Assembly (NCBI GenBank): GCA_020161655.1
Contig: JAIUPC010000019.1
Span: forward strand, 124,001-188,000
DNA length: 64,000 nt
Direction of reading: 5' to 3'
DNA from: Pseudomonadota bacterium
GTDB lineage: Bacteria; Pseudomonadota; Alphaproteobacteria; Rhodobacterales; Rhodobacteraceae
Shown piece by piece: positions 25,458-34,063 of this stretch; position 1 is the stretch's first letter, and each line of letters opens with the position of its first letter. The translations under genes and the position numbers were made by a program. The notes below the pieces were generated by a model. It saw nothing but the letters and a program-made list of their open reading frames with translations. It had not been told where the DNA came from and ran no database searches.

Positions 25458-26467
25458 TGGATTTCCTCAACGCAATCGTCGCACTCCTGAACTTCGTCTT
25501 CATCCCCGCCGCCGCTTACGGCGCGCAGCTGGCGCTCGGCGCGCTCGGGGTGACGCTGATCTACGGCATCCTCAGGTTCTCGAACTTCGCGCATGGCGAC
25601 ACGATGGCCTTCGGCACCGCCATGGTGATCCTCTTCACCTGGTGGTTCCAGGGCATGGGCATCACGCTCGGGCCGCTGCCGACCGCCCTTCTCGCCCTGC
25701 CCTTCGGCATCGCGCTGACCTCGGCGCTGGTCCTTGGCACTGACCGGGTCGTCTACCGGTTCTACCGCAAGCAGAAGGCGGCGCCGGTGATCCTTGTCAT
25801 GGTCTCGCTCGGCGTGATGTTCGTGATGAACGGCATCACCCGCGTCATCATCGGGGTCGAGGAGATCCGCTTCGAGGATGGCGAGCGTTTCGTCATCAAT
25901 GCCAATGACTTCAAGGCGGCGACAGGCCTCGCCGAGGGGCTGGCGCTTCGCACCACGCAGGTCCTGACCATCGTGACGGCGGTGATCGTCGTCGCCCTCC
26001 TTTTCTGGTTCCTCAACCGGACCCGGACCGGCAAGTCGATGCGCGCCTTTTCCGACAACGAGGATCTGGCGCTGCTGTCGGGCATCAACCCCGAGCGGGT
26101 GGTGATGGTGACCTGGATCATCGCCGCCGGCCTTGCCACCATCGCCGGCACGCTCTACGGGCTCGACAAGGCCTTCAAGGCCTTCAACTACTTCCAGCTT
26201 CTTCTGCCGATCTTCGCCGCCGCCATCGTCGGCGGGCTTGGCAGCCCCCTCGGCGCCATCGCCGGCGGCTTCCTTGTCGCCTTTTCCGAGGTTGCCTTCA
26301 CCTATGCCTGGAAGAAGGTGGCGACCTACGTGCTGCCGGAAAGCCTGGCGCCCGACGGCCTCGCCCAGCTTCTTTCCACCGACTACAAGTTTGCGGTGTC
26401 CTTCGCGATCCTCATCATCGTGCTGCTCTTCAAGCCCACGGGTCTTTTCAAGGGGAAATCGGTATGA
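25457..26467 (+). CDS. ABC transporter permease (LivH type)
   Basis: The 336-residue inner-membrane permease has about eight hydrophobic helices and the LivH pattern: GALGVTLIYGILRFSNFAHGD near the N-terminus, NRTRTGKSMRAFSDNEDLALLSGIN in the coupling loop that meets the ATPase, and PIFAAAIVGGLGSPLGAI. The ATG at 25457 shares its A with the stop of the preceding small gene. The open frame runs further upstream through that gene but the family N-terminus fixes the start. Confidence 0.93.
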   Translation: MDFLNAIVALLNFVFIPAAAYGAQLALGALGVTLIYGILRFSNFAHGDTMAFGTAMVILFTWWFQGMGITLGPLPTALLALPFGIALTSALVLGTDRVVYRFYRKQKAAPVILVMVSLGVMFVMNGITRVIIGVEEIRFEDGERFVINANDFKAATGLAEGLALRTTQVLTIVTAVIVVALLFWFLNRTRTGKSMRAFSDNEDLALLSGINPERVVMVTWIIAAGLATIAGTLYGLDKAFKAFNYFQLLLPIFAAAIVGGLGSPLGAIAGGFLVAFSEVAFTYAWKKVATYVLPESLAPDGLAQLLSTDYKFAVSFAILIIVLLFKPTGLFKGKSV

Positions 26468-27765
26468 GCGTGAACCTGCGCAACCTCGCTCTCTTCGGGG
26501 CAGTCGCCGTTCTCATCATCCTTGAAGGGATCATGGGCAGCTGGAACACCGCGCTCGGCATCGTCAACATGGGGCTGATCTCGGCGATCCTGGCTCTAGG
26601 CGTGAACATGCAGTGGGGCTATGCCGGGCTTTTCAACGTCGGGATCGTCGGCTTCGTGGCGCTTGGCGGCCTCGCGCCGGTGCTTGTTTCGACAGCACCC
26701 GTGCTGCCGGTCTGGACCGGCGGCGGCGCCTTCCGCATCCTCTTCGCGCTGTTGGTCGGCACCGGCGTGATCGGCGCCGCGATCTACGCCTATGGGCGGC
26801 TTCGGGGACGGGCGCGGACGATCACCATGCTTGCGCTCCTGATCGGCGGGTTCTTCCTTTTCCGCGCCATCCTCGATCCCGGCGTCGACATCGTCGAAGC
26901 CTTCGAGCCTGCGACTCATTCGAACATCGGCGGGCTGAACCTGCCGGTGCTTTTCGCCTGGCCGATGGGCGCGCTTTTCGCAGCAGGCGCCGCATGGGTC
27001 ATCGGCAAGACGGCGCTTGGCCTCCGCTCCGACTACCTCGCAATCGCCACGCTCGGGATCGGCGAGATCATCATCTCGGTGATGAAGAACGAGGACTGGA
27101 TGGCGCGCGGCGTGAAGAACGTCATCGGCATTCCCCGGCCTGTCCCCTATGAGGTCAACCTGCAGTCGAACCCCGCCTTCGTCGAATGGGCAGCGGGCTT
27201 CGGCGCGGACCCGGTGACAGCCTCGACGATCGTGGTGAAGCTTTGCTACGGGGCGCTTTTCGTCGCGGTCCTCGCCATCATCATGGTCGGCGCGCAGCTT
27301 GCGCTCAACAGTCCCTGGGGCCGGATGATGCGGGCGATCCGCGACAACGAGACGGCGGCCGAGGCGATGGGCAAGAACGTCACCCGCCGGCATCTGCAGA
27401 TCTTCGTCATCGGTTCGGCGATCTGCGGTCTTGCCGGCGCGATGATGGTCACGCTCGACAGCCAGTTGACGCCGGGTACCTACAATCCCCTGCGCTTCAC
27501 CTTTCTCATCTGGGTGATGGTGATCGTCGGCGGGTCGGGCAACAACTGGGGCTCAATCCTCGGCGGCTTCCTGATCTGGTTCCTCTGGGTCAAGGTCGAG
27601 GAATGGGGGCCGGGGCTGATGAACTTCCTCACCGCGGGCATGGCGGATGGCGCGCTGAAGACGCATCTGCAGGACAGTGCGGCGCATATGCGGCTTCTGA
27701 CGATGGGGCTGGTGCTGCTTCTTGTCCTGCGCTTCAGTCCACGCGGCCTTATTCCCGAGAAGTAA
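26464..27765 (+). CDS. ABC transporter permease (LivM type)
   Basis: The 433-residue second permease overlaps the first by 4 bases (ATGA). The family marks are GLISAILALGVNMQWGYAGLFNVG and GMMRAIRDNETAAEAMGKNVTR in the coupling loop. It is longer than E. coli LivM-type cores because of extra helices after residue 80. It is the last gene of the operon and its final 17 bases overlap the end of the convergent glycosyltransferase gene, so no terminator fits between them. Confidence 0.92.
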   Translation: MSVNLRNLALFGAVAVLIILEGIMGSWNTALGIVNMGLISAILALGVNMQWGYAGLFNVGIVGFVALGGLAPVLVSTAPVLPVWTGGGAFRILFALLVGTGVIGAAIYAYGRLRGRARTITMLALLIGGFFLFRAILDPGVDIVEAFEPATHSNIGGLNLPVLFAWPMGALFAAGAAWVIGKTALGLRSDYLAIATLGIGEIIISVMKNEDWMARGVKNVIGIPRPVPYEVNLQSNPAFVEWAAGFGADPVTASTIVVKLCYGALFVAVLAIIMVGAQLALNSPWGRMMRAIRDNETAAEAMGKNVTRRHLQIFVIGSAICGLAGAMMVTLDSQLTPGTYNPLRFTFLIWVMVIVGGSGNNWGSILGGFLIWFLWVKVEEWGPGLMNFLTAGMADGALKTHLQDSAAHMRLLTMGLVLLLVLRFSPRGLIPEK

Positions 27766-29323
27766 GGGCCGAGGCGGGCCAGAAGCCGTATTCGATGCGG
27801 TTGTAGCGCTCGGTCGCTTCGGGCGGAGCGTCGATACTGCCGTTCGGGCCGAAGATCAAACCGTTGGGATACGCCTTGGCCCAGGCCACAAGGCCCTCGG
27901 CCGTTGCCGGGGTGGCGACCTTCTGTGTCAGCCGGGCCATGAAGTTGAACTCGGCATTGTAGCGCATGCCGGTCAGGGCCAGCCCTCCCGCCTCCGCCGC
28001 TGAAAGCCGCGCAGAGATATCGCCGCCGTCGTAACCCTTGCGCAACCCGGTGCCGGCGATCAGCGCGTGCAGGACGATGACCAGCCCCATCCCGGCAACC
28101 ACCGGTCCGCCGATGCCGGGCGTTGCCCATGAGATGACCGCGACCGCGAAGGCCAGAAGCGCCACCGCCACCACGGCGATGCGCGGCAAGAGAAGCGCCA
28201 TGTCGCCCGAGGGCGCGATGATCCCGGCCGCCGCCGCGAGAAGGCCGATCCCGAGCAGGATCAGGAGGATCGGCGCGAAATGCCGGACGCGGCCCGCCAG
28301 CCGCTCTTCGCCGAAGGCACGGGCGAAGAGAAGCGCCACGGCCGGGAACTCCGGCAGAAGGTAATGCACCTGCTTGCCCGAGATCAGCGAGAAAAGGATC
28401 AGCCCCGACGCCGCCCAGATCAGGCAAAGCCGCCCTGCCCCGTCACCGCGCACCGCCGAGGTGAGCGCCGGCCAGACACCGAGCGACCAGGCCCAGGGGA
28501 AGAGCAGGAGCGGCAGGAGGACGGCGAGGAACCAGATGGGCCGGTCATGCGCCATGCCGCCGGCGACCCGCGCGGCGGATTGGGTCCAGAGCAGTTCCGC
28601 GCGAAACTCGGGTGAAGCGGTCAGAAGCGTCGGCACCAGCCAGAGTGCCACAAGCCCAAGCGCCACGACCAGCGCCATGGCCCCGCCGCGCGCGATGTGG
28701 CGGATGGCTGGCGGGTTTGGCGCCCAGAGCCGCAAGGTCAGGAACGGTATCGCCAGATGGACAAGGATCACCGGCCCCTTGGCATAGGTGCCAAGCGCGA
28801 GGCAAAGGCCGAAAAGCACCCAGTCCCAGCCCCCCGCCTCGCCCAGACCGATGCGCCAGAGCGTCCAGATCCCGGCCAGCACCGCCACCGCAAGCATTGC
28901 GTCGAACATCGTGGCGCTGCCGTAGATGGCAAAGATCGAGAAGCTGGCAAGGATCAGCGCCGCGCGCCGGCCGATGCCGCGATCGGCGGGCCAGAGCATC
29001 CGCGCCAGCCCCGCCGTCAGCGCCACGGCGCCAAGCGCGAAGGCCGGGCCGATCAGCCGGGCGGCGAACTCGCTTACCCCGGTCACCAGCCAGACAAGGT
29101 TGATGAGCCAGAAGAGAAGCGGCGGCTTGTGCGAATAGGGATCGAGGTTGCGGGTCAGGTGGGCGATGTCGCCCGACTGGTACATTTCCCAGGCGACGGA
29201 AAGATAGCGCGTCTCGTCGATGGGCAGAAGCGGCCGCACCAGAAGCTGAAGGCCAAGGAGTAGGGCAAAGACGGCAAGCGTCAGCGGCAAAGCGATACGA
29301 ATCGGATCATCCCCCCGGAGCAA
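27749..29323 (-). CDS. ArnT-like glycosyltransferase, family 39
   Basis: The 524-residue membrane protein has about twelve hydrophobic helices and the GT39/83 features: an acidic residue in the first loop (PIDETRYLSVAWEMYQSGD, near 35), then HKPPLLFWL. Such enzymes move a sugar from a polyprenyl phosphate to lipid A, protein or another envelope acceptor; acceptor and donor are not readable here. The only in-frame start is the TTG at 29323 with a GAG site, or an internal TTG eleven codons later. It overlaps the end of the LivM-type gene by 17 bases. Confidence 0.85.
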   Translation of the reverse strand: MLRGDDPIRIALPLTLAVFALLLGLQLLVRPLLPIDETRYLSVAWEMYQSGDIAHLTRNLDPYSHKPPLLFWLINLVWLVTGVSEFAARLIGPAFALGAVALTAGLARMLWPADRGIGRRAALILASFSIFAIYGSATMFDAMLAVAVLAGIWTLWRIGLGEAGGWDWVLFGLCLALGTYAKGPVILVHLAIPFLTLRLWAPNPPAIRHIARGGAMALVVALGLVALWLVPTLLTASPEFRAELLWTQSAARVAGGMAHDRPIWFLAVLLPLLLFPWAWSLGVWPALTSAVRGDGAGRLCLIWAASGLILFSLISGKQVHYLLPEFPAVALLFARAFGEERLAGRVRHFAPILLILLGIGLLAAAAGIIAPSGDMALLLPRIAVVAVALLAFAVAVISWATPGIGGPVVAGMGLVIVLHALIAGTGLRKGYDGGDISARLSAAEAGGLALTGMRYNAEFNFMARLTQKVATPATAEGLVAWAKAYPNGLIFGPNGSIDAPPEATERYNRIEYGFWPASALTSRE

Positions 29324-29403
29324 TTGCTCTTTTCACCGGTGCTAGACCATGGCCCTGCCTCCGTCCACTCCGGCGCGAAAGCCGGTGCTGGGGCGACCGG
29401 AAA

Positions 29404-29420
29404 GCGACACTCTTTGTCGC
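29404..29420. promoter_or_regulatory. Palindrome upstream of the dehydrogenase gene
   Basis: GCGACA-N5-TGTCGC is a perfect 6-bp inverted repeat 83 bases before the dehydrogenase ATG. The half-site resembles the TGCGACA repeats upstream of soxB, so the same regulator may read both; this is inference. Confidence 0.3.
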
Positions 29421-29502
29421 GGATCGTGGCTCAGGCGGCGCACCGGCCTGTAAACATCGGGCAGACCCGGCGCCTCGGCGCTTCAGCCTTGGGAGACGCG
29501 TG

Positions 29503-31929
29503 ATGAAATCGCATGTTCAGGTTCTGGTCATCGGCGGCGGCGTCGTCGGATGCTCGGTCCTCTACCACCTGACCAAATACGGCTGGTCGGATGTGATGCT
29601 GGTCGAACGGTCGGAACTGACCTCTGGCTCAACCTGGCACGCGGCGGGCGGGTTCCACACGTTGAACGGCGACACCAACATGGCGGCACTCCAGGGCTAT
29701 ACAATCCAGCTTTACAAGGAGCTGGAGAAGATCACCGGCCTGTCCTGCGGCCTTCACCATGTCGGCGGCATCACCCTTGCCGACGATCAGGCCCGGTTCG
29801 AGATGCTGGTCGCCGAACGTGCCAAGCACCGCTACATGGGCCTGCATACCGAGATCCTCGGCCCGGCGGAGATCGAGAGGTTCACCTACGGCCAGGTCAA
29901 TCTCGACGGCATCGTCGGCGCGCTTTACGACCCCCTCGACGGCCACCTCGACCCATCCGGCACGACGCACGCCTATGCCAAGGCCGCACGGATGGGCGGG
30001 GCGGAGATCGTCCTCCACAACCGGGTGCTTGAGACCAATCCGCGCGCCGACGGCGGCTGGGACGTGGTGACGGAAAAGGGCACGATCCATGCCGAACATG
30101 TCGTCAACGCCGGCGGTCTCTGGGCGCGGGAGGTCGGCGCCATGGCCGGCGTCTACCTGCCCTTGCTGCCGATGGCGCACCAGTATCTGGTGACCGACGA
30201 CATTCCGGAAATCATGGACATCCTGAAATCCGGCAAGGAATTTCCCCATGTCATGGACCCCGGCGGCGAAAGCTATCTGCGTCAGGAAGGCCGTGGCCTT
30301 TGCATCGGCTTCTATGAGCGGCCTTGCGAGCCGTGGTCCCTCGACGGCACGCCCTGGGGCTTTGGCCATGAGCTTCTGAACGAACAGTGGGACAAGATCG
30401 AGGATTCCGTCACCTTCGCCTACCGCCGCTTCCCGGTGCTGGAGCGGACCGGCGTCAAGCGGGTGATCCACGGGCCCTTCACCTTCGCCCCTGACGGCAA
30501 CCCGCTGATCGGCCCGGTTCCCGGCCTTCGCAACTACTGGTCGGCATGTGCCGTGATGGCCGGCTTCTCCCAAGGTGGCGGCATGGGAAAATCCCTTGCC
30601 GAATGGATGATCCATGGCGAAACCGAGGTCGATCCGCGCGGCTTCGACGTGGCGCGCTTCGGCAAGTGGACCTCGCCCGGCTACACCGTGCCGAAGGTGA
30701 TCGAGAACTACCAGATGCGCTTTTCGGTCGGCTATCCGAACGAGGAACGCCCGGCCGCGCGGCCCTTCCGCACCACGCCGATGTACGACATCTTCGACGG
30801 CATGGGCGCGGTCTGGGGTCAGCAATACGGGCTTGAGGTTCCCAACTACTTCACCCGGGGTGATGAGCCGCGTTATGAAACGCCGTCCTTCAAGCGCTCG
30901 AACGCCTGGGAGGCGACGGCGCGCGAGGTGCGGGCGGTCCGCGAGGCCGTCGGCATCAACGAGGTGCAGAACTTCGGCAAGTTCCGTGTCTCCGGCCCTA
31001 ATGCACGGGCCTGGCTTGACCGGATCATGGCGGGCGCGATCCCGAAGCCGGGGCGGCTGTCGCTGACCCCGATGCTCTCGCCCAAGGGCAAGGTCATCGG
31101 CGACTTCACCGTCACCTGCATCCGCGAGGGCCTGTTCCAGATCACCGGCAGCTACGGGGCGCAGGACCAGCACCTGCGCTGGTTCGAGCTGAACCTGGAC
31201 CCCGGCGTGACGGTCGAAAACGTCTCGGATCGCGTCACCGGCTTCCAGATCGCCGGCCCCCTGTCGCGCGAGTTGCTGCAGCGGGTGACGCGGGCGGATG
31301 TCTCGGGTGAAGCCTTCAAGTTCATGGATGCGAAACAGATCACGGTCGGAATGGTCGATTGTCTCGTCCAGCGCGTCAGCTACACCGGCGATCTTGGCTA
31401 TGAAATCTACTGCGACTTCATGAAGGAACGCGCGCTCTGGAATGCGCTCTGGCCCGCCGGGCAGGATCTTGGCCTGAAGCCATTCGGGATGCGGGCGATG
31501 ATGTCCTTGCGTCTCGACAAGCTGTTCGGGTCCTGGGCGCGGGAGTTCTCCCCCGACTACTTCCCCGGCGAAACCGGCATCGACCGCTTCATCCGCTGGA
31601 ACAAGGAAGCCGACTGGATCGGCAAGGCGCCGGCCCTGAAGGAAAAGGCCGAGGGGCCGAAGCGGCGCTCCTGCGCCTTCATCGTCGATGCCAAGGACGC
31701 CGATGTGGTGGCCTATGAGCCGATCTGGATCGGCGACGAGGTCGTCGGCTTCTGCACTTCGGGCGGCTATTCGCACTGGAGCGGCAAGTCGGTCGCAATG
31801 GGCTTCGTGCCGGTCGACCTCATCAAGCCGGGCCTCGTCGCCGAGATCGAAATCCTCGGCGAGCGGCGCAAGGCCACCATGATCGACGGCCCGCTCTGGG
31901 ACGCGGACGGGGCGCGGATGCGGGGCTGA
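29503..31929 (+). CDS. Dimethylglycine/sarcosine dehydrogenase-like flavoprotein (FAD + GcvT)
   Basis: The 808-residue protein joins a FAD-dependent amine dehydrogenase (DAO fold; VLVIGGGVVGCSVLYHL at about 7-23) to a GcvT-type tetrahydrofolate-binding domain (from about residue 430, ending in the aminomethyltransferase C-terminal barrel). TSGSTWHAAG contains the His to which FAD is covalently bound in mammalian dimethylglycine and sarcosine dehydrogenases. The reaction is oxidative N-demethylation, with the one-carbon unit passed to folate. Which methylated glycine it uses is not decided by the motifs. The ATG at 29503 follows GGGAGA; a GTG just before it is possible. Confidence 0.9.
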   Translation: MKSHVQVLVIGGGVVGCSVLYHLTKYGWSDVMLVERSELTSGSTWHAAGGFHTLNGDTNMAALQGYTIQLYKELEKITGLSCGLHHVGGITLADDQARFEMLVAERAKHRYMGLHTEILGPAEIERFTYGQVNLDGIVGALYDPLDGHLDPSGTTHAYAKAARMGGAEIVLHNRVLETNPRADGGWDVVTEKGTIHAEHVVNAGGLWAREVGAMAGVYLPLLPMAHQYLVTDDIPEIMDILKSGKEFPHVMDPGGESYLRQEGRGLCIGFYERPCEPWSLDGTPWGFGHELLNEQWDKIEDSVTFAYRRFPVLERTGVKRVIHGPFTFAPDGNPLIGPVPGLRNYWSACAVMAGFSQGGGMGKSLAEWMIHGETEVDPRGFDVARFGKWTSPGYTVPKVIENYQMRFSVGYPNEERPAARPFRTTPMYDIFDGMGAVWGQQYGLEVPNYFTRGDEPRYETPSFKRSNAWEATAREVRAVREAVGINEVQNFGKFRVSGPNARAWLDRIMAGAIPKPGRLSLTPMLSPKGKVIGDFTVTCIREGLFQITGSYGAQDQHLRWFELNLDPGVTVENVSDRVTGFQIAGPLSRELLQRVTRADVSGEAFKFMDAKQITVGMVDCLVQRVSYTGDLGYEIYCDFMKERALWNALWPAGQDLGLKPFGMRAMMSLRLDKLFGSWAREFSPDYFPGETGIDRFIRWNKEADWIGKAPALKEKAEGPKRRSCAFIVDAKDADVVAYEPIWIGDEVVGFCTSGGYSHWSGKSVAMGFVPVDLIKPGLVAEIEILGERRKATMIDGPLWDADGARMRG

Positions 31930-31994
31930 GCGCTTTTTCTTGCCGGTTTGCCGCTTCGCGCCGATACTTCGGGCGAAGTGCAAGGAAGGGCGGC

Positions 31995-32588
31995 ATGGAA
32001 GAAGTCCTGATCCTGATCCCGGCGGCGGGCGCCTCCTCAAGGATGCGGGGGCGCGACAAGCTGATGGAGGATGTCGGCGGCGAAACCGCGCTTCACCGCG
32101 CGGCGCGGATCGCGCGTGCGTCGGGGGCGCGGGTCTATGTCACCCTGCCCGAAAGCGGTCCGCATTCGGTGCCGCGCCGGGCCGAGCTTTCCGGGCTCGA
32201 GGCGCGGGCGCTGCCGATCCGCGATGCGCATGAGGGGATGGCCGCATCCCTGCGCGCCGGTGTCGCAGCGGCAGGGAGTGCTGCGGGGCTGATGGTGCTT
32301 CTGCCCGACATGCCCGAGATTACCGAAGGCGACCTTTCCGGCCTGCTGGCCGCCTTTGCGGCCGAACCCGGCAAGGTCCACCGCGCGGCGGCAGAGGACG
32401 GCACCCCCGGTCATCCGGTGATTTTCCCGCGACGGCTCTTCGTCGAGCTTTCGGTCATCACCGGCGATGTCGGCGGGCGTCGGGTGATGGCGGGCGAAGA
32501 GGTCGTCCTTCATCCCCTGGCCGGTCAACGGGCGCTGATGGATCTCGACACGCCAGAGGACTGGGCGGACTGGCGTGCCAGGTACTGA
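31995..32588 (+). CDS. MocA/MobA-like nucleotidyltransferase
   Basis: The 197-residue protein has the NTP-transferase fold: PAAGASSRMRGRDKL at 9-23 (loop for the nucleotide phosphates), LLPDMPEI (metal-binding Asp), GTPGHPVIFPRRLF and DLDTPEDW. These fit the enzymes that add CMP or GMP to molybdenum cofactor (MocA, MobA). No molybdoenzyme gene lies next to it, so the role is inferred from the family. It follows the dehydrogenase gene by 65 bases and ends 2 bases before the convergent Hint gene. Confidence 0.8.
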   Translation: MEEVLILIPAAGASSRMRGRDKLMEDVGGETALHRAARIARASGARVYVTLPESGPHSVPRRAELSGLEARALPIRDAHEGMAASLRAGVAAAGSAAGLMVLLPDMPEITEGDLSGLLAAFAAEPGKVHRAAAEDGTPGHPVIFPRRLFVELSVITGDVGGRRVMAGEEVVLHPLAGQRALMDLDTPEDWADWRARY

Positions 32589-32590
32589 GG

Positions 32591-33253
32591 TCAGGCGGCG
32601 CGGGCGAGGCCCGGCACCGGATCGCGGTCGGCGCAAAGCCGTGCCGCGCCACCATAGGCCGTGAGGCCCTTTGCGGCCGCAAGCTCCGGGAAGATCGCGA
32701 GAATTTCGGCAAGCTGGGCCGAATGCATGCCGCCAAGGGCAGCCGCCTCGGGCAGGAAGCTTTCGCTCCAGGCACCTTCGGAGCAGATCACCTCATGCGC
32801 TTCGAACATCAGGTGAAAATAGATCACGCCACCCGTCGCAGCCTGTGCGATCCCTGCCTGGCCGATCAGCGCGATGGCGGGCACGAGGATTTCGCGGTCG
32901 CCGGCAAGGGCGGCATCGCCGCGAACCAGCATCCGGTGCTGCGGGCTGACCGAAAGATCGGCAAGCGGCAAAGTGCCGTCGAGGGCACCAGCCGCGATGG
33001 TGACGGGCCGGAGTTCGGGATAGTCGCGCAGTTGCTCGTCGGAGAATTCGCGCGCACCGATCCAGCGGATCGGGCGATAGCCGTGGTCGCGGGTCAGAAC
33101 CCGGTCGCCGACACAAAGCTCCTCGACCGCGATGGCGCCCCGATCGGTGACGATCCGGCAGCCCGCAGTAAAGCAAGGCGTGTAAGGCGCCTTACGGTCT
33201 TTGGCCACTTTGACGATTTTCGCGTTCCCCAACACGTCCGACACGGAATACAT
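32591..33253 (-). CDS. Hint-domain protein 1
   Basis: The 220-residue protein is a Hint_2-type (hedgehog/intein) domain almost from end to end: PCFTAGCRIVTDRGAIAVEELCVGDRVLTRDHGYRPIRWIG, then SPQHRMLV with the conserved His, and HLMFEAHEVICSEGAWSESFLP. The Cys at the splice junction follows only about 30 residues of N-terminal sequence, so there is almost no partner domain to release. Hint domains cleave the peptide bond before that Cys; here the role is unknown. The ATG at 33253 is preferred over a GTG at 33271 because of the spacing to GGGGTG. A related gene follows at 33506. Confidence 0.85.
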   Translation of the reverse strand: MYSVSDVLGNAKIVKVAKDRKAPYTPCFTAGCRIVTDRGAIAVEELCVGDRVLTRDHGYRPIRWIGAREFSDEQLRDYPELRPVTIAAGALDGTLPLADLSVSPQHRMLVRGDAALAGDREILVPAIALIGQAGIAQAATGGVIYFHLMFEAHEVICSEGAWSESFLPEAAALGGMHSAQLAEILAIFPELAAAKGLTAYGGAARLCADRDPVPGLARAA

Positions 33254-33381
33254 CCTACACCCCGAAAACACACAGTTACTTATCCCAACACGCCGATCAG
33301 TCTGAAATCAAAATCTGGCGTCAATAAGGATGTGGAGGGGCAATCGGTGTTTCAAAACCACAAAAACCGGCGAAACACACA

Positions 33382-33401
33382 ACCTTGAGTTGCCTCAAGG
33401 T
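33382..33401. promoter_or_regulatory. Perfect 8-bp dyad upstream of Hint gene 1
   Basis: ACCTTGAG-TTGC-CTCAAGGT is a perfect inverted repeat with 4-base loop, 130 bases before the Hint 1 start. As DNA it is the size of a dimer operator; as RNA it is a hairpin without a T run. The regulator is unknown. Confidence 0.4.
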
Positions 33402-33477
33402 CACATTCTGCCCTATCGTTTGCATACATCCGAGCCATGCTGCCCAATTCGGGGGCATCGCCCCGGCAATCCGCGAT

Positions 33478-33499
33478 GTTGATTGACCGGCGAATCAAC
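33478..33499 (-). terminator. Hairpin after Hint gene 2
   Basis: GTTGATT-N8-AATCAAC, a perfect 7-bp inverted repeat, begins seven bases past the Hint 2 stop codon on the minus strand. It lacks a T run, so it may be a 3'-end stabilising hairpin and not a terminator. Confidence 0.3.
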
Positions 33500-33505
33500 A
33501 ACCCG

Positions 33506-34063
33506 TCAATGGGTGCGGCCCGTGGGCGCCGGGCCGGTGGTTTGCGGCTGGGCCGACAGCGCCGGAAAGATCTCAGAGAGCTCGTTGCGCTGCGCATTGC
33601 CGAGGCCGTTCAGTGAGTGGTCTGCGGGCTGGAACAGCTCGCACCAGCAGCCGTTTGCCAGCACCACCTCATGCCGGTCGCACATGATGTGGATGTAAGT
33701 CACGCCGAGCACCGGGACAGCGCGGATGTCGCGGCTGTTCTCAAGGTGTTTTGCGGCGATGAGCGCCTCATGATCCGCGAATGGCAGCATGGTCCGCTCG
33801 CTCGACACCAGGAACCGCTGGTTCGGCGCGACGATGGTGTCCCGTTGCGGCAGTCCGCCGCCGAAACTGCCCTGCGTCACGAAGACCGGGCCGAGATGGG
33901 GCTGGCGTGTGAGTTCGGCGAAGTCGAACACCTTCTGCCCGACCCAGACGATCTCCCTGATGCCGTTGTCGCGGGTGATGACGCGGTCGCCGGGCGCAAG
34001 CGCTTCGACGGCGCGGGCGCCGGTGGGCGTGGCTATGGCTGTGCCGGGTGTGAAGCAGGTCAA
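33506..34063 (-). CDS. Hint-domain protein 2
   Basis: This 185-residue protein is a bare Hint_2 domain: its third residue is already the junction Cys (TCFTPGTAIATPTG), followed by VEALAPGDRVITRDNG, the His-containing APNQRFLV block and VTYIHIMCDRHEVVLANG. No extein precedes the Cys, so classical self-cleavage would release only two residues. The only start codon in the frame is the TTG at 34063, behind GGGAAGA; an upstream stop lies about 30 codons before it. It is about 30-40 percent alike to Hint 1 by eye in the core, suggesting a tandem duplication. Confidence 0.8.
   Translation of the reverse strand: MTCFTPGTAIATPTGARAVEALAPGDRVITRDNGIREIVWVGQKVFDFAELTRQPHLGPVFVTQGSFGGGLPQRDTIVAPNQRFLVSSERTMLPFADHEALIAAKHLENSRDIRAVPVLGVTYIHIMCDRHEVVLANGCWCELFQPADHSLNGLGNAQRNELSEIFPALSAQPQTTGPAPTGRTH

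Noticed and set aside
29629-32040. Minus-strand open frame of 803 codons opposite the dehydrogenase gene
   Set aside because: No motif and no ribosome site; the plus-strand FAD-GcvT protein explains the region.
33382-33404. MerR/CueR-type promoter for Hint gene 1
   Set aside because: On the minus strand the dyad follows GTGACC, but the matching -10 position reads GTGTGT, a poor box, so only the dyad itself is reported.
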